IMG/VR virus record: IMGVR_UViG_3300018036_000004
Location: 1 to 64,000 of that record
Reading direction: 5' to 3' (one strand)
From: a virus
Length of the DNA: 64,000 bases
Shown: positions 47,301 to 55,794 of the stretch, piece by piece
How positions within the stretch are numbered: the first letter of the stretch is position 1
Layout of the letters: each line of letters opens with the position of its first letter
Translations under genes and position numbers: made by a program
Notes under the pieces: generated by a model
The model's database searches: none
Seen by the model: the letters and a program-made list of their open reading frames with translations, nothing else
Told to the model about the DNA's origin: nothing

Positions 47301-49511
47301 CGCTAATGCAAAGATACCTAAGGTGGCTTGGTTAATAGCTAAAGCATAGTAACCAACATCTACAGTACCTGTAGCGATACAAGCCATAATAAGTTTACCA
47401 TCAACAATAAACTCTAAGTTCTTATTAGTTTCGTCTACTACATAAGTAGTGTATCCACTAGAGGCTGTATACACAATCTCATTACTCACAAGTTGTGCGT
47501 GTATACCGCAACCTGCACCTGTTGGATCACTTAAGTCCACAAAGCCACCAGTAACAGTAGACCCTTCAAACTCTACATCAAAATGGTCAGAACCATTAGA
47601 GATAAGATAGTAAGGACCTGTACCTGGTACAGTGTATTTAGCCAATGTTGCATCTTGACTGTCGAATGTAACAGTTACATCTTCTTCTACTGAACCTTGA
47701 TAGAAGTTAGTATTAAAAGGTGTTTCTACACGACAATCAGGAAGTCTTTCTGTACCACTTGGAAACTGTAATTCGATAGTAGCCAACCCACTGGACTTAG
47801 ATCCAAATTGTGGTGTTACTAAGGCATTACTGTTTTCGTCTGTGATAGTATAAGTACCAACACCACTTGCTCCAGCCGTATTACTAACAATAGAGTACTC
47901 TAGGTCTACTAATGTGTTGTAATAGAATGTAGCGTATACTGTGGCCCCTACAGGTACTGCTTGTGCTAAAGTGATAGTATTGGTTTCACTATCAACCTTA
48001 GTTACTTGTACACGACCACGATTAACAGCGTCTTCTACAGAGAATCCCCAATAAGCCCAAACCAGGTCTGGTCTATTGGTTGGAAGATCGTAACGACCAT
48101 TAGATACTTTGTTGTATGTATCAGAAGACAGAGGAGTATTTCTACCATTACCCGTTGTGGCTTGTAAAGGTAAAGTGAACTCTTTACGACCTTCTACTGC
48201 AGGAGAAGTTGCTGTATTTACAACGGCTGTACATTCTGCTAAGTATTGTCTAACATCTACCAAAGAAGAGGTAACTTGTGTTCCATCGAAGAAGTTGTAA
48301 CCCAAAGTGTGAACACCAGACTCAACAGTACTAGCAGTACCCCAAAGGATTAAGTCGTCCTTTAGAATAAAGTCCGCACCGGCTGTGTAATCCTGACGAT
48401 CTGGTGTAATACCACATTGTGTGATTTGAGTAACACCACGATGTGCCAGATAATCAAAAGTGTCCTGCCAAGAGTTAAAGTAATACTGACAAGATACAGT
48501 ATCTCCAACCTTTGGAGCGAAAGGTAAAGTAATAGCACCAGATTGTCCATCTACTGAAGTAGGGATTACTTGGATACCGTTTACTTTAACTGTTACATCC
48601 GCGGGATCTGTTGAGGTAATACCACCATTAGAACCATCTACGATAGGTCTTTGGAATGTGTAGAACACATTATTTCTTGGAGTAGTTTGTCCTAGAGTAA
48701 GTCCTAATGTAGTATTAGCAGACCCGTTAAGGATTTCAATACTATTATCAGCACTTAATACTACAACAGTGTCTCCAAAGTTATTAACTGTAGTAGAACC
48801 ACTTAAAGAAGTACTACCACTACCACCATTAATAAAAGCAGCGATTTGAGCGGCTGTCCAAGGAGCGCCCGCGGCACTTGGAAGAATTGTAATGTCCAAA
48901 GTAGTTTGGTTATCTACCAAGATTTTAAGAGTGTCGTTTACACCTTGTGTGATTACAAAAGGTTCACCTTTTGCTCCGTAAATAATAGGTGCTTGGGATG
49001 TAACTTGTTCAGACAAGTTATCCGTAATCAAAGTGTCTGTTCTATTAAAGAAGTAAGTAACTCTTACTTCGTCACCTAAACTAGGAGAAGTAGAAAGTTT
49101 TAAAATACCTTTAGAACCGTCAATAGCCAGAACTACTACGGGTTCATTATTAATAGTTACAGAAACACTACCGGTATCTTTTGCAGTAGTTCCTGAACCG
49201 TCTCCTGTTACAATAGGAAAATGTTTAACTTGAATACGATCCAAGTTACCATCAAAAGCACCTAAAGTTACATTACCAGTTTGGGAAATACTAACAACAG
49301 CACGACCTGTTTCATCTTCTTGAACAATGCGTTGGTCTACTGAAGAAGAAGAACCACGAACAAGTTCAAGTTGATTTTGTGTTAAGATTTCAGAGCCCGT
49401 TCCTACCAATAAAGGAATACGGACATTAGAGGCCACACCTTGTAAAGGGTCCTCAAAGTTTGTTTGGGTATACACACCGGGAGGGGCGTATATAGAACCT
49501 GGGAAAGTCAT
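44361..49511 (-). CDS. giant contractile tail sheath protein
   Basis: 1716 residues; ordinary sheath proteins have 400-700. The N terminus (IYAPPGVYTQTNFEDPLQGV) and the C-terminal 270 residues (YIVPMRGD, QPRQVGNIAEAVKRSRLRIMYP shortened, VDGTYVAAAWAGN, LTTDMTNTLSRTPSV, TIADEVQRQARATLDRFIG) are clear sheath features, including the handshake and core strands at the end. About 1100 residues lie between: beta-rich units with recurring V.NG..V...VDG..G.ITL..P..GD.V...YYFN (near 115-160, 305-350 and 500-545), NGSAN.TLG..G segments (near 265 and 1110), and an EF-hand-like DINNDGTPD near 1400. These are probably decorations on the outside of the tail. Followed by a strong terminator. Confidence 0.9.
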   Translation of the reverse strand: MTFPGSIYAPPGVYTQTNFEDPLQGVASNVRIPLLVGTGSEILTQNQLELVRGSSSSVDQRIVQEDETGRAVVSISQTGNVTLGAFDGNLDRIQVKHFPIVTGDGSGTTAKDTGSVSVTINNEPVVVLAIDGSKGILKLSTSPSLGDEVRVTYFFNRTDTLITDNLSEQVTSQAPIIYGAKGEPFVITQGVNDTLKILVDNQTTLDITILPSAAGAPWTAAQIAAFINGGSGSTSLSGSTTVNNFGDTVVVLSADNSIEILNGSANTTLGLTLGQTTPRNNVFYTFQRPIVDGSNGGITSTDPADVTVKVNGIQVIPTSVDGQSGAITLPFAPKVGDTVSCQYYFNSWQDTFDYLAHRGVTQITQCGITPDRQDYTAGADFILKDDLILWGTASTVESGVHTLGYNFFDGTQVTSSLVDVRQYLAECTAVVNTATSPAVEGRKEFTLPLQATTGNGRNTPLSSDTYNKVSNGRYDLPTNRPDLVWAYWGFSVEDAVNRGRVQVTKVDSETNTITLAQAVPVGATVYATFYYNTLVDLEYSIVSNTAGASGVGTYTITDENSNALVTPQFGSKSSGLATIELQFPSGTERLPDCRVETPFNTNFYQGSVEEDVTVTFDSQDATLAKYTVPGTGPYYLISNGSDHFDVEFEGSTVTGGFVDLSDPTGAGCGIHAQLVSNEIVYTASSGYTTYVVDETNKNLEFIVDGKLIMACIATGTVDVGYYALAINQATLGIFALASAGGLNTLTIPASEMPCDTDNLYAGWQLVCTGGTGVSTTVRTVTASVNGVLTLDGGTFDATSVFHLYNPDAAPSITGVTQFLAPTVISASEFDQIELNYTGSVKGSVPISVTIPASTYGSVSDLVSAIQTAVNTAVGVAGLSCIITVEADTSGRLVFSLIPDHTDTDGGFLEFVTNGTPARDFAVLAGFDTDSAQGGQAKLVNGKIARVFSLTGASGQKRYDRLILRNRLVPGKSGSMDGQYVQDQAFIQVLGGSGNNNCGLTSNEIGVSGIRGTVMEPTISSHIGLEGGQDGSGQPLVTFYGPSSTNPQSNIFKFTFEGVPVTIEFTDGTGGAITTSADVPLGPIGTANTVLNQIQAAMVAQGLASGLVMQEGVGIRFRGASSSSDASITIGNGSANDTLGFNTGEQVFRTVVEVETLVSALLAHDQASIALHLIDWADGGASAYFTKVGIAKTIRDSVGGEFLYLQSLGTSGVGTSSSIAIVEAAVDSVTRPGTGLGVTGGEGNVGEPSIDGFYVTSSDPIDGSGSANTSVLNSGNGQDGNVGQTYRDLVTGLTFTVLPRPGGASYPTGESFTFKLRKVVTTDSNLPINTLPGVETIVSNTLGVNVGDSAVVTTYASGGNEPSVGDIYYVSYNYRKQDFSSQIYTKQATVEQAFGEKTPSNPVSLGAYLAFLNGAVIIAIKQVEKDEDINNDGTPDSASIDAYIKAIDEVEGSLPGGIYPNYIVPMRGDSLPMFQYLARHCDIQSSIRYRAERTAIVGVSAGTQPRQVGNIAEAVKRSRLRIMYPDIVTLSLTAADGSVKSYLVDGTYVAAAWAGNRASPTIDVATPWTRGRIVGFDEVARKLDAVAQNQVAVRGVTVIGQDRQVISVRHGLTTDMTNTLSRTPSVITIADEVQRQARATLDRFIGIKFLPGITSQIEGQLNATLKGLVGNQIIATFIPASAKVSETDATAIEVEAYYQPVFPLIYIVITFNVRSSL

Positions 49512-49566
49512 TTTAAACTCCTAGTTTAAAGTACAAGAAAAAGGATCTAACCACGATAGTGGAACT

Positions 49567-49594
49567 AATACTCTTAGTTAATAGAAAGAGTATT
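49567..49594 (-). promoter_or_regulatory. inverted repeat with TATA-like loop before the sheath gene
   Basis: AATACTCTT-tctattaact-AAGAGTATT, perfect 9-bp stem, in the 100-base gap before the sheath gene and after the zinc-ribbon gene. It may end the upstream unit and hold the sheath promoter. Confidence 0.55.
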
Positions 49595-49614
49595 GTGTTT
49601 AATATACACAAAGA

Positions 49615-50070
49615 TTATTGTTTATCTTTTTTAAACTTTTCAGAGAGTTTTTTATTATAATCTTCAGCCAACGACCTATTTACATTAACCCTATCTATCT
49701 CTTGTTGTGTAAGTGTTCTGTACGAACCATCCCCTGTAGGTGTTAAGTGATCCATATGAACATCCCTACCACTTCTTCTTTCGTCTAAAGCTGTAGCAAT
49801 TTTAACATCCCTTCTTTTATGAATCACTTCCCACTTCTGTTCAGCATCCCTACCTATAACTTTATCGTAGTTATAATCAATACCAGACACTCCAGTGTTT
49901 TGAGGTATAGGACCTGTTGGTGTATGTTGAAAAGTAAAACTGGAACCGGAAACTTGTTTGTCTGCTAACTCATTACAACAAGTACAAGGGCAGGTTTCTC
50001 TTTGTGTAGTACTTCTTAGTTGTTCAAACTCTAAACCACAATGTGAACATAAGTATTTATATCTAGGCAT
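49615..50070 (-). CDS. FmdB-type zinc-ribbon protein
   Basis: 151 residues from ATG 50070, chosen because PRYKYLCSHCGLEFEQL is the usual N terminus of the FmdB zinc-ribbon family and because GAGGATACTA gives a ribosome site. Four cysteines (CSHC, CPCTCC) bind zinc. The remaining 110 residues are basic and helical (LAEDYNKKLSEKFKKDKQ). Located between tail genes, perhaps a tail-assembly or regulatory protein. Overlaps the preceding gene by eight bases. Confidence 0.75.
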   Translation of the reverse strand: MPRYKYLCSHCGLEFEQLRSTTQRETCPCTCCNELADKQVSGSSFTFQHTPTGPIPQNTGVSGIDYNYDKVIGRDAEQKWEVIHKRRDVKIATALDERRSGRDVHMDHLTPTGDGSYRTLTQQEIDRVNVNRSLAEDYNKKLSEKFKKDKQ

Positions 50071-50323
50071 TAGTATCCTCGTCCAGAAACCACTGATTAT
50101 TTTTGTATACAATCCAAGTACAATCACTCTCAAAAACATCTAAATGAATCTTGTTCATAAGTGTTCGAGTAATACCTATCGTGTGTATAGAACTATTGTC
50201 CATACTAAGTTGAAAGTGTAAGTTATCCGCAACCTTTTCGGCTTTATAGTAATCCCTTAAAGCACATACAATTATAGGTTTAGAATGTTCGTTTGATGTA
50301 TACCAAAGTAAATAAACTTTCAT
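50063..50323 (-). CDS. small hypothetical protein
   Basis: 86 residues (MKVYLLWYTSNEHSKPIIVCA...); reads like the small phage proteins that begin 'vyvl.y...g....i..vf.....A', with an alpha/beta pattern. No firm family. Coupled to the zinc-ribbon gene; AAGAGGAAA upstream. Confidence 0.55.
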   Translation of the reverse strand: MKVYLLWYTSNEHSKPIIVCALRDYYKAEKVADNLHFQLSMDNSSIHTIGITRTLMNKIHLDVFESDCTWIVYKNNQWFLDEDTNA

Positions 50324-50349
50324 GTTTCCTCTTGTTTAAATAAGTATAC

Positions 50350-51147
50350 TCACTCATCCAACAAGGTATAACTAAAAGTTTCTCTTCCTGTTTTCTCTAC
50401 TTGTAGATGTGCCAGTTTTAACATCTTCTCAAAGTCGGCTAATCTTTTAAAGACCTGACAACCTGCAGACCACCTATTAACATTCTCACTTTCTCCATTA
50501 GCAGAAGACCTATGTATGTTAATACCGAAATATCCACTAGCAATAGTTTTTTCACTACGGTCTAGAATACTATCTTTGTCACCATCCCTGTAAATCTTAA
50601 CCTTACCAGACCTTTGACATAACGCTTCATACTTACCTTGATGTAGACCGAGTTTCCAAGTGTCTAAGTATTGTCCTTCTACTAAGATAGCCGTACCCAC
50701 AACATAACTAGGATTCTCTAACCAGTATGTACCAGGATCTGTTGTACCTGGCCAAAAGTAAGAGTGCCATCCACCATCTGCGTAATAGTAACAACCTAAT
50801 GTGTCGTCAAACTTATTAGACTGTGTTTCTTTAGAACGGATTCCAAATAACCAAAGTCTATATGGTTCATCCCATATCTCGTACCCTAACTTACGAGCCT
50901 TATCTAATATAGGGGGTAAAGGTGCTGTGGGTTCGTACTTAGTAGGGACTTGTAATAAACCAGTCCAAGTATCTTCTCCTACAATGCCGTCTGATAATAA
51001 ACCCTTATCTTGTTGAAACTTACACACAATTTTGTGTGTAGTAGGTCCGAAGTCCCCATCTACAGATAAAGTATAACCATGTTGTTTTAATAGTTTTTGT
51101 AGTTTTCTTACATCGGCACCTTTGTCGCCTTTCTTTAAAATGTCCAT
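50350..51147 (-). CDS. peptidoglycan-binding L,D-transpeptidase-like lysin
   Basis: 265 residues. Residues 6-65 are a PG_binding_1 domain (LKKGDKGADVRKLQKLL, VDGDFGPTTHKIV, GIVGEDTW). The C-terminal half has the YkuD/L,D-transpeptidase signature: FGINIHR (H212) then RWSAGCQVF (S227, G229, catalytic C230). YRDGDKDSILDRSE (186-199) resembles a calcium-binding EF-hand loop. It would act on cell-wall peptide cross-links; as a free enzyme it is probably the endolysin or a virion lysin used at entry. It lies between tail genes and lacks a signal peptide. AGGAG upstream. Confidence 0.78.
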   Translation of the reverse strand: MDILKKGDKGADVRKLQKLLKQHGYTLSVDGDFGPTTHKIVCKFQQDKGLLSDGIVGEDTWTGLLQVPTKYEPTAPLPPILDKARKLGYEIWDEPYRLWLFGIRSKETQSNKFDDTLGCYYYADGGWHSYFWPGTTDPGTYWLENPSYVVGTAILVEGQYLDTWKLGLHQGKYEALCQRSGKVKIYRDGDKDSILDRSEKTIASGYFGINIHRSSANGESENVNRWSAGCQVFKRLADFEKMLKLAHLQVEKTGRETFSYTLLDE

Positions 51148-51158
51148 TAAAAAAACTC

Positions 51159-52382
51159 CTATTTAATAATCTCGAAATCTTTCGTTCTATTAGAGTAGAA
51201 CGGGTCTCTTAACTCTACTAACTTTAAACTCTCTACTAAAGTTAAAGTTGTAGGGTTTCCTGTTTCTATTAACTCATCATCTGTTAAAGCATTGGTAGCT
51301 ACTTCAGATACAAGTTGGTGGGGTACAACACGAGATAAGTATCTCGGCATTGGTTTAAACATAAACCAATCTGTCATAACTGTTACAGACACGCTTGCGG
51401 TGTAAAAATAATCATCCCCATTATCATCATATGTTTCTTCACCTTCTCCACCTAAAGAAACATCTGTAATAACAATACCTTCCTTGCCTAATCGATCCCT
51501 TAATGTTGTGTACAAGTACATTACAGTGCGATCCGCTATCTCACCTTGTGAGTAAAGGTCTCTAGCCATTATGTCAAAGTCTAAACTAAGTTCCCAGTTA
51601 CCGCCGTACTGTAAAAAGACATCTTCCCTTTGTCTAGTTACAAGTACACACATTACATCTCCAGCAAAAGCTCTTCTTCCAAAGGCTAGTATAACACCTG
51701 GTATGGCCGTATTGTTAGTACCATTTTCTTCTAATACATAAGGACCTGTAGATTGTCCTGCGTATCTATAGTCAACACTTAAAGACAAGTTGTTAGGTAA
51801 GGCTTTTAATAAAGTAATAGTACCTGTCTCTGGGTCTGCTGTATAGTTAACACCCTCGTAGTAAGGAAAATTACCGGGTACTTCGAATACTCGTAAGGAA
51901 CCTGCATGAAAACCACCAGCACCTACTTCGAAAGTATAGTTGTTAATCCTTAAAGGTATTTCATTAACTATCTCTAATAAAGGGTCTACATAGAACACAA
52001 GTTTATCTCTAGGTTCCCCTTTAACTAAAACTTGCTCTTCGACTACCTCTATATAATAGATACCTGGTGGTGTTGGAAACTTACTATTGTTTTGTTGAAT
52101 GGCTACACTGTCTTCTTTAATCCATTCAATACTAGTACCTTGTTTACCATAGTAACCAGTAAGGGTACAGTAAGAAGACACTGTACCCATAAAATGGTCT
52201 GCGGCTAACGATGTAGCGGACGCTGAGTTACTTTTAAGAATAATAGCCTGTTGAGGTCTTTCTTCGAAAGAGAACTTACCTTGAATAACAAGATTATCTT
52301 TATACTGGGGTTCCGTAGACCAATAGTTACGTAACTCCATTATAAATCTTCTTTTAATACTCTCCGTTAAGTTTGCAAACAT
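51159..52382 (-). CDS. virion structural (tail/baseplate-region) protein
   Basis: 407 residues. The N terminus (MFANLTESIKRRFIMELRNYW, first 20 being characteristic) and QAIILKSNSASATSLAADHFMGTV resemble a family of tail-region structural proteins of large myoviruses, by memory. The centre includes VNYTADPETGTITLLKAL, like the beta units of the sheath. The end is helical. The ribosome site is weak; the MFAN start is kept because its context is duplicated upstream of the next gene. Twelve bases precede the lysin gene. Confidence 0.65.
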   Translation of the reverse strand: MFANLTESIKRRFIMELRNYWSTEPQYKDNLVIQGKFSFEERPQQAIILKSNSASATSLAADHFMGTVSSYCTLTGYYGKQGTSIEWIKEDSVAIQQNNSKFPTPPGIYYIEVVEEQVLVKGEPRDKLVFYVDPLLEIVNEIPLRINNYTFEVGAGGFHAGSLRVFEVPGNFPYYEGVNYTADPETGTITLLKALPNNLSLSVDYRYAGQSTGPYVLEENGTNNTAIPGVILAFGRRAFAGDVMCVLVTRQREDVFLQYGGNWELSLDFDIMARDLYSQGEIADRTVMYLYTTLRDRLGKEGIVITDVSLGGEGEETYDDNGDDYFYTASVSVTVMTDWFMFKPMPRYLSRVVPHQLVSEVATNALTDDELIETGNPTTLTLVESLKLVELRDPFYSNRTKDFEIIK

Positions 52383-52419
52383 ACAGGGTCATCTTTAAAG
52401 GGTGTTTAAGTAAGGTTTT

Positions 52420-52992
52420 TTACAGTCGATAGTTTGTTGGAACTTTTACCTTTAGGATTCCTTTGGTTTCATTATCTATATCCCAACCAAGACCTCCCCT
52501 TCGTTCAACATCAAATGCTCTCGACCAGTCTTCCATATCCTCTAGAAAAGTATTATAAAAGTTATCACGGTCACGACCAAGATTGTACAATGTCCCAGAA
52601 GATGTAGTGATAGTGTATTCGAACTGCACATAAGGCATTCTATTCATTTCTATAATTTCGAAATCACTTACAACCTGTAATTCACGACGGTTTCGGCCGC
52701 GGCTATAAGACCTAGCTAATGTTGTAACCTTGTCCCGAACCAAGTCTAACCACTGTTGGGGTGTTCCAGCATCACTTAACCTTTCAGTTTCCGCTTGTAA
52801 AAATGTCTTATACCCTTCTAAGTGTCCTAGTAAGTTATCCTTTTCTCTTCCAGTCTGACCACGCATATAGTGCTTCAAAGTTTCTAAGGCTGAAAGTGTT
52901 TCCCTTATATTTATTAATTGTTCCTGTTTAGAAGCCAGTTTCTTTAATTGTTGAACTTCTTTAAGAAGTTGTTTTGCTGTTAATTTTCTCAT
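52420..52992 (-). CDS. leader-family protein (LKKLAS), copy 1
   Basis: 190 residues. Leader MRKLTAKQLLKEVQQLKKLAS is nearly identical to that of the next gene, whereas the bodies differ: here a helical part (LSALETLKHYMRGQTGREKD) and a beta part. The leader also has the K-K-L-A-S end of the LRR proteins. CTAGGAG upstream. In the structural region, so a virion-packaged protein is plausible (inference). Confidence 0.65.
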   Translation of the reverse strand: MRKLTAKQLLKEVQQLKKLASKQEQLINIRETLSALETLKHYMRGQTGREKDNLLGHLEGYKTFLQAETERLSDAGTPQQWLDLVRDKVTTLARSYSRGRNRRELQVVSDFEIIEMNRMPYVQFEYTITTSSGTLYNLGRDRDNFYNTFLEDMEDWSRAFDVERRGGLGWDIDNETKGILKVKVPTNYRL

Positions 52993-53006
52993 GTGTTAAC
53001 TCCTAG

Positions 53007-53036
53007 TTAACCTATTAAATTAATGTTTGCAAACAT
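53007..53036 (-). pseudogene. remnant start of a structural gene (MFAN fragment)
   Basis: ATG TTT GCA AAC then five more codons and a stop, preceded by the same GATGACC-tgt as the gene at 52382. The 23-base context occurs twice (52371-52393 and 53025-53047). It looks like the left-over first codons of the structural gene after insertion or duplication of the leader-family gene between them. Confidence 0.5.
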
Positions 53037-53047
53037 ACATGGTCATC

Positions 53048-53710
53048 CTAATATGCGTCTTTATTGTCTAGGTAATTCATTAGAATTTTTGGTGCTTCTT
53101 TATCAAACACAGATTTAAAATGTGTAAAACACTTATCCATCGACTCATCTATATTTGGAGTAAGAATATTTTTCTCAACATCGTAAGGGTCTTGAAACAA
53201 CCCGTAAAAATCACATTCGCTCTTATTGGTCCCATCTCTTGCGATCACATAATTGAACAAAATGAAATCACGACCCACGACTAACTTCATCTCTACATGT
53301 CCCCAAGCACCTTTACCCCCTATATTAGATTTTATTTTCCAATCTAAACCTGTTTTCTTAGCCCAATTTTCCATATAAGACAGGATTTTACCATAGGTGT
53401 CTTCAATGGCTTGTTTAGCGTCTTGGTCACATTCAGAACCTTGTTTCCACCAATCTATACAAACCTTTTGTTTTTGTACTCGAATAGGCTGTGTTCTTGT
53501 ATAGGTGACATAGGCTATGTCACCTTGAACATTAATGTCTTCGATATAATGTTGTGAGACATGCTGAGCAGCCCAAGACTCTACTTGACCCAACAGGTCT
53601 TCTTCGTCTTCGTAAACGAAAACATAATCTTCTAACCAGTCTTTAGAGGCCAGTTTCTTTAATTGTTGAACTTCAAGAAGAAGTTGTTTTGCTGTCAGTT
53701 TTTTATTCAT
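53048..53710 (-). CDS. leader-family protein (LKKLAS), copy 2
   Basis: 220 residues. Leader MNKKLTAKQLLLEVQQLKKLAS as in copy 1; the body starts with an acidic segment (KDWLEDYVFVYEDEEDLL) and continues as an alpha/beta domain with four cysteines. No family recognised. AAAAGGTG upstream. The pair shows exchange of bodies behind a constant leader. Confidence 0.65.
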   Translation of the reverse strand: MNKKLTAKQLLLEVQQLKKLASKDWLEDYVFVYEDEEDLLGQVESWAAQHVSQHYIEDINVQGDIAYVTYTRTQPIRVQKQKVCIDWWKQGSECDQDAKQAIEDTYGKILSYMENWAKKTGLDWKIKSNIGGKGAWGHVEMKLVVGRDFILFNYVIARDGTNKSECDFYGLFQDPYDVEKNILTPNIDESMDKCFTHFKSVFDKEAPKILMNYLDNKDAY

Positions 53711-53783
53711 AACACACCTTTTTGGAATTGTTATTTTAACATAAATGTTTTTTGTATAAGGATTCTATTGAATGTATCTCTAG

Positions 53784-55229
53784 TTAATCTATTAAATAAA
53801 TGTAAGCACTGGAGTCTGTCTCGATAATACCATCGTCAAACATAATCTCTAAAACCTGACTTACTTGTTTAGCGTCTACTTTAAACTTACGCATTACTTG
53901 TTTTGTTAAGTCTTCAATGAAAATAGCATCTTTACGACTTAGTAAGTCTTGAATGTACTTTTCCATCTTAGACTGTAAGTTTGCAAACTTCCACTTATTA
54001 CGATCCATCATGTCCTTAGGTGAAAAGGTATTACGTTTAGGAAGAAACTTGTCAAAGTCATATCGTCCGTCTCCTTCTCGGGCTTGTAACCAAGCCAAAA
54101 CACCTCTAGCAGAACCATGTGTACCAAACCTTTTAACAATGGAGAATCTATTATCTACCATGTACATTGTGTAACGATCAATGTACTTGTTATTTTCAGA
54201 ATCTGCGTTTCTTAAAGCAAGGAATGTGTATTCAGGAGAGATTCTTTTAGTGAAACTAGATTGATCTCTGGACCATCCCGCTACACCTACGGCAGAGTGT
54301 GTAGGTATACCTTTTCTAGGAACACTGTCACCTTGTTTGTAGATAGGATACCCATAACCATTAAAGTCCGCTTTAAAGTTTCTACGGGCTTGTCTAGACT
54401 GGTTCATTTTAACAGCCCCTTGTAAATCCGGTTGTTCGGATTCTACAACAAACCTGTTTAAAGTAGACACATCACTACCACCGGGTAACTCTAAAATCTC
54501 GTCTGGAGTTAAAGGACTAGCTTCGTACTCTTTCTTTTCCTGTGATAGTGGGCTTTGGTGGCCTCTATCTTCTTTTAAAGTATTTTTAAAAGTAGTAGGG
54601 TCATTAGAAACAGCGTTGGACTCTGCAAACTGTGAAACCTCTACTTTACGAGGATCTTTGTAAAAGATTTCGGCGGCGTCTATATCTTCCGAAACTCTTC
54701 TGTTTAATTTGGCTGTTCTAGGTTCTACAATCTGTTGTAACAAGTATAAGTTACTTTCGTGGTTGGAAGCCAATGTGATTAATAAATCCTCTAGACCTAT
54801 TGTCATTAAACCAAAACCTTTTAAGTCCTCAATACTTTGTTCGATTAACTGTAAAAAGAACCTTTCAATGTGTAAGCCTCTTTTAATAGGATCTTGTACC
54901 TGAGAGAAACCTTGTAGGTATGAAAACATCAAAGGTGCTTGGTAGGCTAGTTTAAGTTGGCTAGTTCCCATAACCCCACCAATCTTTTCCGCCAAACTAT
55001 CAATCTCTTCGTTTGTAGAGTTGTACAGTCTTTCGAAAAGTAAGTGGTCTTGGAAAAAGTGTGATCCGTATACAGTCCAATGGGAAGTCTGGTAAGAAAT
55101 AGACATTGCTCTTAAACAGGCTAAAACAGGTCCTAGGATCTGTCCACCTACGGCCACCATTTCTAAGTCGTTAGTCACATACCCATTTTTAGTAAAGTTT
55201 TCGTATTGTTGTTCCATAGTATCTTCCAT
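53784..55229 (-). CDS. Dps/ferritin-like domain fused to a large C-terminal region
   Basis: 481 residues. Residues 30-180 read as a Dps-type four-helix domain. H50-W, G55, H62, E66, D77 and E81 reproduce the spacing of Dps ferroxidase ligands (two histidines 12 apart, then 15 and 4 to the acidic pair). The middle (195-340) is hydrophilic; residues 340-420 form a beta-rich domain; the last 70 form a winged-helix-like end (DLTKQVMRKFKVDAKQVSQVL). Such a fusion is unusual; iron binding or a purely structural role are both possible. The start may instead be ATG 55217 (GGAAG upstream). Confidence 0.7.
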   Translation of the reverse strand: MEDTMEQQYENFTKNGYVTNDLEMVAVGGQILGPVLACLRAMSISYQTSHWTVYGSHFFQDHLLFERLYNSTNEEIDSLAEKIGGVMGTSQLKLAYQAPLMFSYLQGFSQVQDPIKRGLHIERFFLQLIEQSIEDLKGFGLMTIGLEDLLITLASNHESNLYLLQQIVEPRTAKLNRRVSEDIDAAEIFYKDPRKVEVSQFAESNAVSNDPTTFKNTLKEDRGHQSPLSQEKKEYEASPLTPDEILELPGGSDVSTLNRFVVESEQPDLQGAVKMNQSRQARRNFKADFNGYGYPIYKQGDSVPRKGIPTHSAVGVAGWSRDQSSFTKRISPEYTFLALRNADSENNKYIDRYTMYMVDNRFSIVKRFGTHGSARGVLAWLQAREGDGRYDFDKFLPKRNTFSPKDMMDRNKWKFANLQSKMEKYIQDLLSRKDAIFIEDLTKQVMRKFKVDAKQVSQVLEIMFDDGIIETDSSAYIYLID

Positions 55230-55404
55230 TTCGATTTCTTCGTTATACTCATAAGGACCACCCTGCCCCTCATAAGAACCTCAACCCCTTTTGAGTCTGC
55301 GTTGTTGTTTCCACATTGTTTTCACCGTATTAGTTTGTCTATCTAAGTTGTATAGTAATAACATTTTATGTAGACGATAGTGTTTCTATTGAGAGGAGTG
55401 TTAC

Positions 55405-55794
55405 ATGAATATACAGTTTAAATTAAGTTTAGAATCTGAATACGAACTGTATGATTATTACGGGTATCCAGTAATACCACAAAAGTTATTTTCGGATATT
55501 TACTATAAACATAATGTTAAAACTAACTCTGTGGCTTTTGTTTCAAGACAAGACAATAAGTATCTTATGTTAATGGTACCTATACCTAAATACTTAAACA
55601 GAGACGACCTTGAAAGAGTTACTTATCGTAATGACTTTTACTTTAGATGTGAGTTTATGTCTAATATAGAAGGTAATCACGATAAGTGTTTCTTTATGGT
55701 TAAGGCTTTAGATGTAGACACTATACCTTATGTAGATACAAGTATCTGGGGTATATTTAATAGACAAATACAAGAGTTAAAGAGTAAAGAATGA
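55405..55794 (+). CDS. hypothetical protein
   Basis: 129 residues, beta-rich, aromatic-rich; no family recognised. Divergent from the Dps-like gene over a 175-base gap. GAGAGGAG precedes the ATG. It overlaps the next gene by ATGA. Confidence 0.6.
   Translation: MNIQFKLSLESEYELYDYYGYPVIPQKLFSDIYYKHNVKTNSVAFVSRQDNKYLMLMVPIPKYLNRDDLERVTYRNDFYFRCEFMSNIEGNHDKCFFMVKALDVDTIPYVDTSIWGIFNRQIQELKSKE

Noticed and set aside
44361-49511. Intein or inserted mobile gene inside the tail sheath
   Set aside because: The extra region lacks splicing motifs (no Cys/Ser start with His-Asn end blocks) and consists of beta units resembling other tail proteins.
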